Below, piece by piece: positions 24,738 to 37,307 of a DNA stretch of 64,000 nucleotides. Numbering within the stretch: position 1 is the first letter of the stretch; each line of letters starts with the position of its first letter. This DNA is from Amblyornis subalaris (Eukaryota > Chordata > Aves > Passeriformes > Ptilonorhynchidae), in the NCBI GenBank assembly GCA_018881555.1, contig JACAXG010000007.1, positions 13,001,235 to 13,065,234 on the forward strand, given 5' to 3'. Below the pieces are notes generated by a model. That model saw only the letters and a program-made list of their open reading frames with translations, made no database searches and was not told where the DNA came from. A program made the translations under genes and the position numbers.

Positions 24738-27044
24738 TACTTTTTTCTGAAATCTCAGCTAAACTGCATTCCAAAGAATTTCACTTGGTGCAGAAAGTGC
24801 CTCCATCCCAGCACGATGCCAACCAGTCTAAGAAATCTGCTTCCCATACTTAAGGAGCAACATCCTCTACTCAGTCCCATTTTAGCAGGGGAAACCTGAA
24901 CTTAATTCCACTAATTTCATGGACCGCTGGTAAGTTTTGGATCAGGTCTGTAAGTAAAAACCAAGCAAAAAAAAAACCCAGAAAAGCACTGCCAGAAGAG
25001 CTGCTGGCACACCGCTGCCCTGGCAGTCCCAAAACNCTCATTTGTTGCGGGTGTCTGACTTTCAGCTTGCACATTTTAATACACTCTCTGCACGGATTGT
25101 TCCACCTGCGAGACAGACATTTTTCGGCGTGGTTAGTGCTTAGGCTGAGTGATGGATGTGGTCCACAAACTCAGAGCAGGGAAGAGCAGCACNTTTTGTT
25201 CCAAAAATTATACTTGTGTGTTTTACCCAATATCAGCATCTGAGACATTTTATGAAGAACACAGAAACTGAGAAAGCAGTTGAAATATGGAGACATGGGA
25301 AGATCAGAGTGCCAAAAATTGTAACTAGCCTACACCAGAATAATAAAACTTCATTAGAAAGTCTGTGAGAATAATAACGAGGTTTACAAGCAGATAAGAA
25401 ATATTTATCCCCTCTTTCTCTCCTAATCTCAGCCCCTACCTCAGGCTTTGAGCCAACCTTAGCAATTAAACTGTTAAAGAATAATAGNTGTGAAATAAGA
25501 GAGAATGTAATTTCTACCCTATCCTACAGTGAGCTACACTGTCCTAAAAATTATACTTGGTGAAACCTGCACATATTTTTAAAACCAGGCAGATCCAGGT
25601 AGCAGCTGGCAGGACTGCAGCATGCTTAAAGATGTGTAGGATCCCCATGGGACGAGTGTGGTAGCCTNTGCTGCTGTTCAGACACATTTCTGAGGATATT
25701 AATGGGATGTCTACCCTATTCACAAACCCTCAAAAACTTCAGTCTGTGTTTCCTGACCTAGAAAACCAGCATAATCCAACCTTTGTGTCTGGCTACACCT
25801 CTGTGCCTAGTGCAGNCCAGGGACACTGATTTAGATGGATTGAGACCCCACTAGAATGTGGCTGAGAACTGGGCAACGTTGTGTGAGCTCAGCTGACACA
25901 TGGTAATGAGGCAGCCTTGGCCAGAGGTGAAGATTTAGGCTTAAGTCCACTGAAAAGAGAATCCGAGCTCTTAAATCTGGGCTGGACTTTGTGAAAAGGT
26001 TGCAACACAGCCCANTAAGTTTGGGATGCTGCTATTTCTAGAGTTCCAGTCACTCCAGGCAATTGTCAGAAAGCAGGGAAGAGTTTCCAGGATTCCCCAG
26101 AGAGATAAACAGGGGAGGAGAAGAAAAAATGGGAGGGCAATAAATGGGGGTTTTTGCTATCATATTTTGGTAAAGGAAATCTCTCCAATATCACACATCA
26201 GAAAAGGTTCATCTTTCAGTGATGAGCTACACACAACAGGCCAGGTTAATTTTTTTTTCCTGAAAATGTCATTTTTTATGTGTATGAGTTTAATCTCACA
26301 GCCTATTCTCAGGAAAAGCTGGCAGCTGTGTCCCCACTGCTGCCTGCCCAGGGCATGGCTGGCAGCAAAAGCAACACAAGGCAGTAGGGCCAGCTGCTCA
26401 GAGCAGTCAGGATTTCATGCTCTTCAGTAACCTTCTGTTTCTTAGTGCCTCTCTGCACTGCAGATGTAATAGCCCAGGCTGTCCCTTCAAAGAAGCTAGT
26501 CTCCAGTATTCTTGAAGATGTCCCTGATTTTGCTGACACAACTAATGCTTAAAACCCCCTCAAAGTCTATCAAAANTATTCAGTTCGTTCACTGAGGATT
26601 TTGCAATGAGGGAAATACATCCACAAAACACAGACCTTTGCCTTGATTGTTGCAAGTTAACTTGGTGGACTCAAAGATGAAGTACCAGCTGACAAATTAC
26701 AGTCATTCACCCTCTTTTAAGTGTAACTGGGAGAAAGAAGTACTTGCACATGTTTCTGAACTCAAAATATTGTGAAGTCTTACCCAGAGTCGACCATGGC
26801 TATGAGCATCTATTAGTTTGTCAGAAAACTTTGTTTTTATTGGCTTTGAACACTGCAAAAGGTGCAATGTGAGTAGAAGTTGCCTCTGAAGAGGCAAGCC
26901 AAAGAGGTAGCAGAAATCAGATGCCCCTTGTTGTAGGGTAAAATGAAGCATGATCAATAGGAGAGAAATGCGTAGGCTGGGACTAAATAAAACTTCTCTA
27001 CGTTTGGTGTTTTGTTGCCTTGACAATACAAGTCTGTAAATAAC

Positions 27045-27063
27045 AAAAAAAAAAAAAAAAAAA
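27045..27063. repeat. Poly-A run, 19 bases
   Basis: An uninterrupted A tract in intergenic DNA. No retroposed body was recognised on its 5' side. Confidence 0.9.
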
Positions 27064-28004
27064 GTCTCTGAGTACCAGACTGGAGGGAGCCACATCTGAT
27101 GCTGGGAAAGGATCCTGCCCATTAATTTGTATGAGCAGAGAAGCCTACTTGACAGGATTTGGGCACTGGAGACAAACCACTCAAGAGGGAATTTGCACTT
27201 GGGCTCCATGGTGGAAACATATAACACTCGCATCAAATCTGACCCTGCTTTAGGAATTTCTGTTCTATGAAAAGTTTGTCATTGCCCACAAGGAGGGCAA
27301 AAGTCACCCTTCATGGTAAAGCTCTGAGGCCATACTGTGGGCACCCAGTTGCTCTGCAGAGGATAAGAAGGAAGATCTTGTGTCAGCTGATGTTACCCTA
27401 CAAGTTGGTTTTAGTTATATTTTTAATTTTTCAGGCATTTACCAAGTGTGTAAAATAATCACTTTGAGAGTGGCATTTTACACATTGATTTAACTGTAAA
27501 AGTCAGCATCCCAGCAGAAGCCAGCTCAAATGGGCTTCAGAAAGTAACCTGTAACAAAACCATTGATTACGTATTCTGGTTGGAAATTGTGCATCCTGGA
27601 GGCAAGCAAAGCTCAGTCACACCACATTTTGTAAATCTAATCAGGGCTCGTTCACTGCCTGGAGAGCTGGTACCAAAGAGAGATCTAGAGCTCAGCAGAG
27701 TCTCAGCAGAAAAAAAAAAAAAAGTTTTCTTCAAAAGACATTTTTTGGGGGTAAAATGTTAGCACACACCATTTCTACAGAAAATCTAATATTTCAAGTC
27801 TGAAACTGCCCCACAGCTCATTGACATTCCAGCCAGATGACCCCTACCTACTCTTTTCTTTAGCTGGAAGTCCAGGATCTGCTTTGGCTGCAGCATGACA
27901 GTGAACCCTGATGAAAATCCTAGGATCTGTAATGTGGTGTGTTTCCAGCTGAATCAAAGAAAGATCAGTTCTGCTGCTTGAGGCATGGGCATAAGCTCAC
28001 TTGC

Positions 28005-28440
28005 AGTACTGTGTTCAGTCCTGCTTCATGAAAGGTTAATTTAAATGAAGACAAGTGCAGAAAAGAACCAGCAGGATCAAACAGAGAGGAGAAAATTCTG
28101 CTGGATGTTGGAAAATGAAGACTAGAAACAAATACGATTGCTTACTGCTTCAATATAATGAACACCAGAGAGAGGAGAGAGCTGAAATGTATGGAACGAC
28201 ATTAGCAAAACATCAACCTGGCATATGTGGCTTGTAAATAATTTTAGGGTGGAAATAAAATAAATATTTAAAACCTAGCCAAGTTCTGGAGTAGATTTTT
28301 GTATAAGAAATAAATGTCAGAAACCTAACTAGTCCGAAGGTGAATTATATGATGGGAATTTTGTTGCAGTAGGAAGCAATTCTGGAGATCCAGTAGATTT
28401 TTTTCCCATCTGTGGTCCAAGGGGAGGCCTGATGGGGAAA
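28005..28440 (+). mobile_element. Old, degraded CR1-type LINE (C-terminal RT/3' region)
   Basis: Several ordered phrases match the conserved 3' part of ancient CR1 elements: 'tgcagtactgtgttcag', 'gtgcagaaaagaac.a.caggat', 'attgctt..tgcttcaatataatgaacaccagagagaggag', 'ataattttagggtggaaata', 'agttctggag' and 'aaacctaactag.ccgaaggtgaa'. The order is that of the element, while spacing and reading frame are badly decayed by indels. This indicates an insertion far older than the copies at 22.4, 35 and 50 kb. The boundaries are approximate. Confidence 0.72.
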
Positions 28441-29769
28441 GACACATGACATGGCAAATCTGGGTCACACTGTTTTACAGGAACTGAGTTTCCAAACTGA
28501 ATTTTTTTTTTGAGTTTGGGACTTTCCCTTTTTCTGCAAAAGAGGACTTACTCATGGGAAGCAGACACATTCCACAAACATGTTCATCTAGTCAAGAAGA
28601 TGTTTTCCACTGAGAAGTCATTCATCTGGAAATTTTCAAGAAGCCCCTGCACTAAGATCTGCTTGGATGTAAACCCCTTGGGCAATGGCCTCCTCTCCTT
28701 GTTTCTTCAGTGTCAAAGACCCTTGGTGAGACAGACAAATAAAGGATGGCCAGGCGAGGGAAGCAGAGAGTCAGTCCAGCTTCTGCCCTGTCTCCTTTCC
28801 ATGGGTTGTGAGAGGAGAGGGCAGTGGTGACCCTGACACACTGGGACAGCAGCTAGGCTGGAGCAGGGAATGCTGCAAAGATGGAAACCATACGATGAAC
28901 CCGACCAAGGAAAACTCATACNTGACTTTGCAATGCACAAGCTCTTAATAATAAATAAAGCTGAACGAAAGGGTGAAATAATAAATAAAAATAAATTATT
29001 GCTTTGAATAAATTAGCGAAGGGGTGTGTCAGTTGAAACAGGAGGCATCACAGGAACCCAGGCCATGGTAAAAAACATGTAGTTATTTGAAAATTAATTC
29101 TATTCCAAGAGGAGAAAAAATGGGATTGAAAAGCTTGGGATTTTTTTCAAATTATTCCATTACAAAATTGTTATATTTGAGAAGAATTCAAGTGTTATCT
29201 ACTGCAGCAGAACCCTTCTGTCCTACCTGCTTGTTCTCTCATTCTGTGAGTCACAGAACTCTGTATATCTTATGCATGTGGAATAACAAATTTTCTTCCT
29301 GGAGAAGATGAATCCTTTGTCAGGTCTGCTACATTTTCGCCACCTACAAGTCTCTTGGGAAATGCTGTTCAACAAGCTTGAGTTAGCGGAGAATTCAGCT
29401 CAGCTCTTTCACAAAGCTTTTTAAAAGCTGGATTATCAGCAAGATGTGCAGGGGGTGCTCAGCCACATTCATTTCATGATCTCACACTGCCCAGGGCTCA
29501 GGAAAGCCAAATACAATGCATAATTTTGGTTTGTACCCCAGCTCCTTTGCAATGTCAGCTAGTCAAAAAAAAAAAACATGCCTGCATGCATATACACAGT
29601 GTGCTTCCTGCTGCAGAAAGAAAGAGGATTCTCCATGCCTGGGAGTTCCTGTGGGGAAGCAGTGGAGACAGCAGCTCTCCTCCAGTGTGTTCTTGCTTGT
29701 CAGAGCCTGGACAAACAAAAAAGGACATGCAGAGATCTCGGACATGATTGATTGCTCTGACTTACCCTT

Positions 29770-29847
29770 GTGGTTTTTGTTGGTTTTGCTGGGTTTTGGT
29801 TTTTTTGTTTGTTTGGGTTTTGTTTTATGATTTTGGTTTTTTTCCCA
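29770..29847. repeat. T/G-rich low-complexity tract
   Basis: The sequence is made of repeated GGTTTT, TTGTTTGTT and GGGTTTTG units with almost no A or C. It may be a decayed retroposon tail in reverse, or simple slippage. Confidence 0.8.
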
Positions 29848-30460
29848 CAGCTTTCTTTATCTGCTGTAGCTGCCAACTGACCGACTGATTTAGTGTCNTT
29901 GCTGGCTCAGAGGCTGTAAGGTCATTTTTACTGTATGGCTCCCACACAGTGCCTAATGATTTGGAGTCACAGCACCCTTGCCTATAAAAGGGAACATAAA
30001 GCAGTGGGAATCACTGCCACTTGCTGTGCCTGTCCTGAGTGCAAACGGGATAGTCTCCATTAACAGATAATTGTGTTTACATTTCACAGCCCATCGGGGT
30101 ATTAAGGGTCATACAGGCACCAGACAAGGTCAACAAATATAGCATAGTTTGGAGTAAATGAAACAATTATAAAGCCCAGTTTCCTTGAGTAGTTGTATTG
30201 AGNATGACAGTAATGGAGCACAATCCCATTTCACAGTGAAGGGACAGACGGATCCTGTGGTGCCCTTCTAGCAAGGCCTCCATATGCTTCTTTTGCAATT
30301 TTCTGCTCCCAGAAGTATGAATTCAAGCAGCCTGTAGATGCATATAACACAACACTTCTGGCACCGTGAATGCTAAATCAACAATGAAAAGCCAAGGCAG
30401 CAGACAGTGGTACATAACAGCACAGGACCACAGCACTGATGTGCACTCCTCACGCCTGTG

Positions 30461-30552
30461 TGAGGACCTCGCTGTGCACTCAACACCTCGGGATCTTACT
30501 TCTATATGAGGACTTCACTGCACGCTCACACTCTTGGGGGTGTCTTCATGAG
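30461..30552. repeat. Diverged 46-bp tandem duplication (two copies)
   Basis: The phrase TGAGGACCTCGCTGTGCACT at 30461 recurs as TGAGGACTTCACTGCACGCT at 30507, and the following segments (acctcgggat / ctcttggggg) also correspond. This gives two adjacent units of about 46 bp. Weak similarity extends into the preceding 25 bases. Confidence 0.65.
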
Positions 30553-33500
30553 TCCCCTTAGAGTAGGGTCAGGATTCAGAAGAGGAAGAAAGTAGCAACA
30601 GGGTAATTTTCATGGCTCATATCCTGCTGTGAGTACTTGCTAATAATTGCTTTCACACTGGATTACAGAACACAGCACATGATGGCACATATCTCATCTA
30701 TCCAACCATATGGGTCTTCCCAATCCATTTTCTATTGTCTCCCTACCCAACCAACTTCTTCCTTTCACACTATTCAGAGTGGTGTGCAAAAAAATTCACT
30801 CCTCACTGTCAGCACAGGGGTCTCAAGGAAAACTTACAGGTCATTGCAAATGGACTGAAGACACTTTCACCTGTGCAAGAGTACAAAGTAGAGATCTGGA
30901 GTTTGCCTGGCAGCAACCAAGCTGATTTTTGCTGTCAATTGCTTTTTACAGAGGTTGGCAATGGACAGAAACAGGCACCCATCAGGGCACCGAAAGAACG
31001 CTCTCCTGAGGAGAGCAGCACCAGGGCTCTGCCTGCCAGCTGAGGGTCACAGGGAGGAAATCCCCTTTATCAAGCCACCCTGATTCATGGCCAGCCAAGT
31101 TAATGACATGAAGGCTAACAGGTCCCAGAATAATTCCAAATAGATGCATTTGTGATTAAGGACCTCACAAGACAGCAGCAGAGGGGCTGGAGAAAGGTAC
31201 TGAGCTCAAAAGTACGCTGCGTATGCTGGTGGGGAGGAANGGAAGGTGCAGCTCAGGGAAGCTGGCAAAGTGAGGTCTTGCCAAGCCCAGGAGCTACTCA
31301 ACGACAAAATTTCCACCTGTTGCCTACAGTGAATGCCCAAGAGCTTCAGCTGGAATACTTCACAAGCACTTGTCAGTTAGACATGTTGAATCACCAATTA
31401 ANTGATGAGTACAAGTAGGATCCCTGACCTTCCCAAGGACTAAGGAGGTGCTTGTTCACACTATCACTGCTGCCCCATCAGACTGTTGCTACAGTTAAGC
31501 CAACAAAAACACCTCAGTTTTTCAGTCAGCTTCATAATTCATATTCAAACATAATCCTGAGTGTCTTGTAAGCACCTGAATTTTCTTCTCCTGTTTAGTA
31601 GTAGATACGAAGCTGTCTAATCTTGAAATCCAGACAGAACTGATGTGTTCTTCAACTGTTTGATGGTTTTGCTTGGATTTGCTTTTTCTTTTTTTACTTT
31701 TCTGTTTAGCAGATCTTCAAACTGCTNTCACTTACTGACTTTCTTGTGGCGTAAATTTATACAACACCCCCAAATTCTGCAGCAAAAGAGCACTTTTTAA
31801 TCTGCACCACTCAGAACCGAGGAGGACCTATAACAAGGTCTGTCTGTACAGCTTGACCTTGGCCCCAAATGCAGATGCATCATTATACAGTCCTTAATGA
31901 CACAATTACACAGTACTTTTCTTCAGAGAACTCCATGGCAATNTACCACATGAGGAGTGTTTTCATCTTTGTTCCTGAGTGTCTCACCTGAGCCTTGTGC
32001 TGGACATTCAGGCTGGCATATTTCCTGCAGAGAATTCAGTCAGAGGAGCAAAAGGGAACANCCCCTCTGTTCATCCCACTCAAGCCCTTGCCCTAACCAC
32101 AATCACTGCTGAACCCAGTCATTTGTTCCTGACGGAGTCTAGAGAGCCTCAGAGACATTAGGTTCTTATGGTTGTTGGCTGAAGAAGGGGAAAGAAGTAA
32201 TTTTCATGCCCTCCTGCCGGGTTGGTAGGCCTGGAGGCTCACACCAGTGTCTCCCCCTTAAAATCCATGTCTATGCCCCAGGTGTCCTTGGCTCTGCAGT
32301 ACGGAAACAACTGCTTTTTTCCTGGTACTCATTCCCATGTTGATGCTGGCCACTTATAATTATTCTGTTTCCTTGCCTATGATTCTTTTTTTTATCTTTC
32401 AGTTCCCTGGGGCAGAACAGTGGCTCTGTGAATGCTGGAAAGCAACTAGCAGCAGCGTGAGAAATTGAATTCCTCTTGAAAAAAAAAATTAGATTTCCAA
32501 GTGAGACATCCTGTCCTGGAACAACACACACACAAAAAAAAAGCCAAACAGAGGAACAAGAAAAATTTGTTCCTTTTAAGAAGAGGGTAAAGCTGGAGTG
32601 AATAATAAGGTGGTTGCTTTCCAAAGTCAGGAGTGGGACTGGAGCATCCAGGAACCTTCATAACTCGCACTTTGGGATGAAACTCCCTTTTTGGGGACTA
32701 GATAAGGGATTATGACTCTGTACAGCCAAGAGGTCCAAAGTCTCCTGGTATCCTGGGAGGGGAAAAAAATTAAAGATTGAATAATATGCAGATTACCATT
32801 AATCTGACCTGTGCAAAGGAGAGGGACCTTGTCATCTCCCAATGTTTAGGCAGCTCTTCAGATTGTGCACTGTTATAGTGTCCTATTTAAACATGTAAAT
32901 TGTATCATTAATAAAACACACAAGGGCTTGTATCAGCTCATGATTATAGTTTGGGTCAGCCGATGAGGAGATTAAATGCTTGAAGAGATCTATGTCTCTT
33001 CACCTGTATTGCCTTGCCTGGCTTAGTACCCAGATGAAGATTCAGGAGCATCCACTGCATATATCTTGGGGAAGGGAGAAATGAAATGTCACGGTTTTGC
33101 AGAGGCAGACACAGTGGTTTGACAGGGAAGAGGAGAAGATGATTCTGGCCCCCAAACTGGCTTAAAGTCTAACAAAGGCGAGTGGAGAGGACTAGGCAAA
33201 GTACTGGAAGGACGAATATTCCTGGTATTTGTTACCAATTCAGATGGGATGCTTTGGTGACAGGCATCTGAAAAGAGGGCACCAATAGCTTTGAAACAGA
33301 TCTGCAGAGCACTGACAAGAGATTTGCCTTACAGACTCCCAGCACATCGCCTGCCTTGAGAACACAGGTGGATGCAATGGCTTTCCAGCACCACTGCTGC
33401 CAGGAGGTGAGGAGAAAAACCTCTTTAGGTGCCCTCTTCTCATTTCACTAATCATCTCTTCTATGATAATGTAGATCTTGTGTCTTGCTATCCCGAAGGC

Positions 33501-35049
33501 AGTAGATGGTGCTATTGATAACACTATTAATGCATATGTTACCCAAGTAAAGGTATCCCTAGATGAACAAAGTTAAATGCTTGTCTTTTCCTCATATTCA
33601 TCATCTCAAGGAACCTCAAGGCACTTGCAAAAATTTAAAACCTGCATTTTTATGTCAGTTCTTGTTCAATCTCAGTGGAGCCACTCTTTTGTGTGTCCAC
33701 AGAGCCCTGCTCCAGAGACAAGACAGAAGAAAGCAGACTAATGGTAAATGGCAAAGAGCCTCGTTACACCAAGTCTCGCTGAGGCTTGAAAGATAATTTC
33801 AGGAAGAAGGATGCAAACAGCGAGGTTGGAATCTGGCAGGGCTAATAGAAATCAAACTAATCTCTCAGTTCTACAAGAGAGCCCTTAACAACTTGAGGTC
33901 AGGTTGTCATCTCTATTATCTCTTGGGAAGAGCTGTTCTCAAAAGCCAGCACTGATTACCCTGTTGGCACGTGGTAGCTGCTGTGCTGCTTTTCAGAATA
34001 GGGACTTGTGATCTTGGTCCCATTACAATAATTGACTGTTATTAGTCTCAAAGTAGCAGATTGGGCAAAAGCCATGGTTCCCAGGGGGGCAGAGATGGTG
34101 CAAAGACGCAGCTCTTGCCGGAAATAATTCACAAAGGCAACTCCTCCACCCTGAGAAACTAAATTGCACCAGCAGTATCACAAAGCTGAAAACACTGATT
34201 TCTGACTCCAGATCAGTGATGTTTCCAGGAACCAGCAAAACTCCTTCTGTACCCTGTACAAAGTTGTCATTACAATCAAGATCCATGCATCCTAGCAGAG
34301 ATGCTAACAAAGGAATGGGCCAAGATACACAGCAAAGAGTCCCCAAGGATGCTGAACTGGCCTACTCAGCAAGACACTCAGCAGTGTGCTTTGTGTTACC
34401 AGGCATTGTGGAAAAACATCTGAGGCCCCATAAAACCAAGACTCAATTTTCTATACTGAAAAGTGTCAGTGCTCATAGGAAAGACAGCTCCTTATCTGTG
34501 GAAGAGAAGTGCTCAGAGGCGAGACAAGTTCAAGTTTTTCCACGTATCTTATGTCTTCTGTGTTTTAAGATCAATATTTCAGGCTATATACAGCCCTTTT
34601 CCAAATGCATCCAAACACACACATCCAGCTCTGCAAAACACATACCAAGCAAGAGAACATAAGTCTCCTGGTCCACCTTAAAATTGCCACTATTTTCTGT
34701 AATTTTCCTTTACTAGCAGCAATTCTTTGCATTGATCTTTGAATGTGTATAATTTTGTACTCTGTAGATGTCTCAGACAAGATTTAAATAGCAGCAGATT
34801 GTGTTTCAAGCATTTCNCATTGATGGAAATTAAAGGTCCATTTCCCAAAGCTTTTAAATACTTGCTTAACTTTGGGCACATGGGCAATGCTATTCAGCAA
34901 AGGGATCATTCATGTGTTTTGCTGTACTGCTGCACAACAGCTGAATGACAATAAAAATGCTCAAGTGATATCNATGAGATTACATGTTTTCTTAAAAAAT
35001 TAAGCCTATGGGAGAGNTATCACTTGGCAACATATTTTAGGAATAGAAA

Positions 35050-35995
35050 GAAGACCTGGTGACAAAGGACACACAGGAGCCTGAGGAACAGGATCTTCAC
35101 TCTTTACAGGTAAGACCACCTGTAAGTAATCCAAGACCCTGAGACCTGGAAAACTGGAGCAAGGAAGACAGCCCTTGTGGAAGAGGATGAGGTTAGGGGA
35201 CATTTAAACAAACTGGACATACATTAATTCCATGGGCTCTGATGGGATGCACCCACAAGTTCTGAATGAGCTAGCAGGTAGTATAACAGTAGTGCCTCTT
35301 GCTGATCTTTGGAAGGTTGTGTTCCTTGGAGGAGATTCCTGAGGATGGGAAGAAAGGAAATGTCACTTCTGTCTTCAAGAAGGGCAAGAAAGAAGACCTG
35401 GGGAAGTGCAAGCTAGTATCCCTCACTTTGATCCCTGGGAAAGTGATGAAGTAATTTCTAAATAGATGAAGGAGATGATGGAGTTGTCAGCATGGATTTC
35501 TGAAGGGACAACCATGCCTGACCAACCTGATGATGAAGAGATGACTGGTGAGAGGAGAGCAGAGGATGTTGTTTGTTCAGTGGGCTGTAGTAGGCTTTCA
35601 ATTCTGTTTCCCACAACACCCTGATAGAAAAGCTGATGAAGTACAAGTTAGACAGTNGATTGAAAATGCCAGACTCAGAGTCATGACCACGAAACCCACT
35701 CNTGGCACGAAGCCCAGCTGGAGACCATTCACTGGTGGTGCACCCCAGGAGAGGAAGCTGAGGTCAGTACTGTTAAACATCTTCATCAATGATTTTGATG
35801 ACAGGACAGAGTCTGCCCTCAGCAANTTTGTGGATGACACAAAATGGAGAGGAGTGGCTGATACTCGAGGGTTGTGCTGCCATTAAGGGGGACCTCAACA
35901 GGCAGGAGAAATGGGCTGACCNGAACCTCATGCAGTTCAACAAGGTGAAGGGCAAACTTGTGCATCTGGGGAGAAACAGTCCTACACGTCAGCAA
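35050..35995 (+). mobile_element. CR1 LINE fragment with reverse-transcriptase domain (plus, defective)
   Basis: The stretch follows the CR1 ORF2 consensus in order: 'gacctggtgacaaaggac', 'gtggaagaggatgaggttagggga', 'aaactggacatacat', 'gggatgcaccca', 'ctgtcttcaagaagggcaagaa', 'gatccctgggaaagtgatg', 'agtcagcatggatttc', 'ctgaccaacctgat'. A translated piece then reads Asn-Ile-Phe-Ile-Asn-Asp-Phe-Asp-Asp, followed by Phe-Val-Asp-Asp-Thr-Lys, the CR1 reverse-transcriptase YADD-type site (here Phe-Val-Asp-Asp). Frameshifts, stops and internal deletions break it. Unusually, it lacks both the 5' part and the 3' tail. Confidence 0.93.
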
Positions 35996-37216
35996 AAAAT
36001 CTCACAAAGTATGAATAGGAAGATGTTTAGCAAAATTTGGAAAAGTATTTATTTGTGATTGACTGAGCAATTTACAAAAGCGAGGAGCAGCTTTACTTAA
36101 CTGAAAGAAGTATCTGTCTAGTTTCATTGGCTTCTAATATGCTAAAGTTCATGCTTAACCACATTTTAAAAACCCCAAACAACTTTGTTATGCCTATTTT
36201 NCATTGTCTGTTGCCTTTGGTAAAGATATCCCAAAGATAAATCTTTGGATTGCAGTCCAGCTTTGAACATTTGCCTTGTGATAAATCATTGTTTTGACCA
36301 AAAANGCTTAATAACATTTGTTCTCAACAGCTACTCCAGCAGCAGCTGCCACAGATGCCATGCTAAATTCAGATTTACATTAAGATTTTTCATCTTACTT
36401 TTCCTGGTGATTAAAATACAACTTTTAAAGTATAGCAGTATAGCTGCCTTGTTCAGCTCAACCATGAAATAATGGTCATTGCAATATACTCAAGCTGAAG
36501 ACACTAACAGCCAATTATCCTACAAATGGTGGTTTTTNCAGAGCTAACCTTTTAGCCTTTACTATGTCTTTCCCAAAGCTGCCAGTGCTNCTGTGTTTAC
36601 ATTACAATCTAAATGGACAGTATTTGTTCAAGTTTTAAATGTCTAAAGAAAAGATACAGCCTAGCACAATGGAGTTACATCCACTTTCCTTTCTCTTTTT
36701 TATGTTCTGCCTGCAAGGTTACAGGAACACTTTAAAAACACCACTCTCCTGCAAAAGTCCTTTCTGTTGCCAACTGCACTGAGCACTGCTCCACAGATTC
36801 CTCTTTTGTCACAAAAGCAGCAAATGCATTTTAAACTTGCAGCAAATGCCAGTGAAACTCCTGGAATACTTATGGTTCATCTAGTGCAGGCAGCGTCATA
36901 TAGGCACCAAAATGCTGGGAAGTCTGAAACACTCTCAGAAATATTGACTCTGTTGGTGAATCAAAGCCTGAGTTTTCCAGGTCTGACTAATTGTCAGTTT
37001 TCTGCATACCGAAGTGATTTGCTGCCCTCCCTCACCATCCCGGGGAAGTGTTAAAATGATCAAGTTACCCAGATTTGCAGGAAAGAAAACAAGGAAGGTT
37101 GCTATGGAAAAGAACCGAGTATTAGTATTTGACAGACTCTAATGACTACCCTCAAACTCATCTCAGCCATATGCCAGCCATGCCAGTTCAGTTCAGACCT
37201 TAATTCTAACATCTTC
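35996..37216. other. Intergenic AT-rich sequence, nothing recognised
   Basis: AT-rich sequence directly after the abrupt end of the CR1 homology. No gene or repeat is recognised. Confidence 0.65.
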
Positions 37217-37307
37217 CTGGTTTAATGGTGGACTTGGAAGGACTAGGTTTACAGTTGGACTCTATGATCTTAAGGGTCTTTTCCAACCTAAATGACTCCA
37301 TGATCCG
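37217..37307 (+). mobile_element. Short CR1-like 3' tail
   Basis: The text 'ggtttaatggtggacttgg...gttggactctatgatcttaagggtcttttccaacctaaatgactccatgatc' matches the tail shared by an avian CR1 subfamily and its derived short elements. Only the last 90 bases of the element are present. Confidence 0.75.

Larger units (their letters stand above)
22629..28004. other. Intergenic sequence, no gene seen
   Basis: AT-rich unique-looking sequence. It holds an A/C-rich tract (24576-24737) and a 19-base A run (27045-27063). The longest open frame is 177 codons on the minus strand (26703-27236). It crosses that A run and shows no family resemblance. Confidence 0.7.
28441..35049. other. Intergenic sequence, no gene seen
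   Basis: No coding exon or RNA gene is supported. The stretch holds a T/G-rich tract (29770-29847), a canonical TATAAAAG string at about 29982 and a diverged 46-bp tandem duplication (30461-30552). Short frames at 30.6-31.4 kb, 32.3-32.8 kb and 34.0-34.9 kb appear to be chance. Confidence 0.65.

Noticed and set aside
35598..36058. Frames of 60-112 codons around the 35 kb repeat treated as a possible host gene
   Set aside because: The translated text is the CR1 reverse transcriptase broken by frameshifts. It is a dead transposon fragment, not a host gene.
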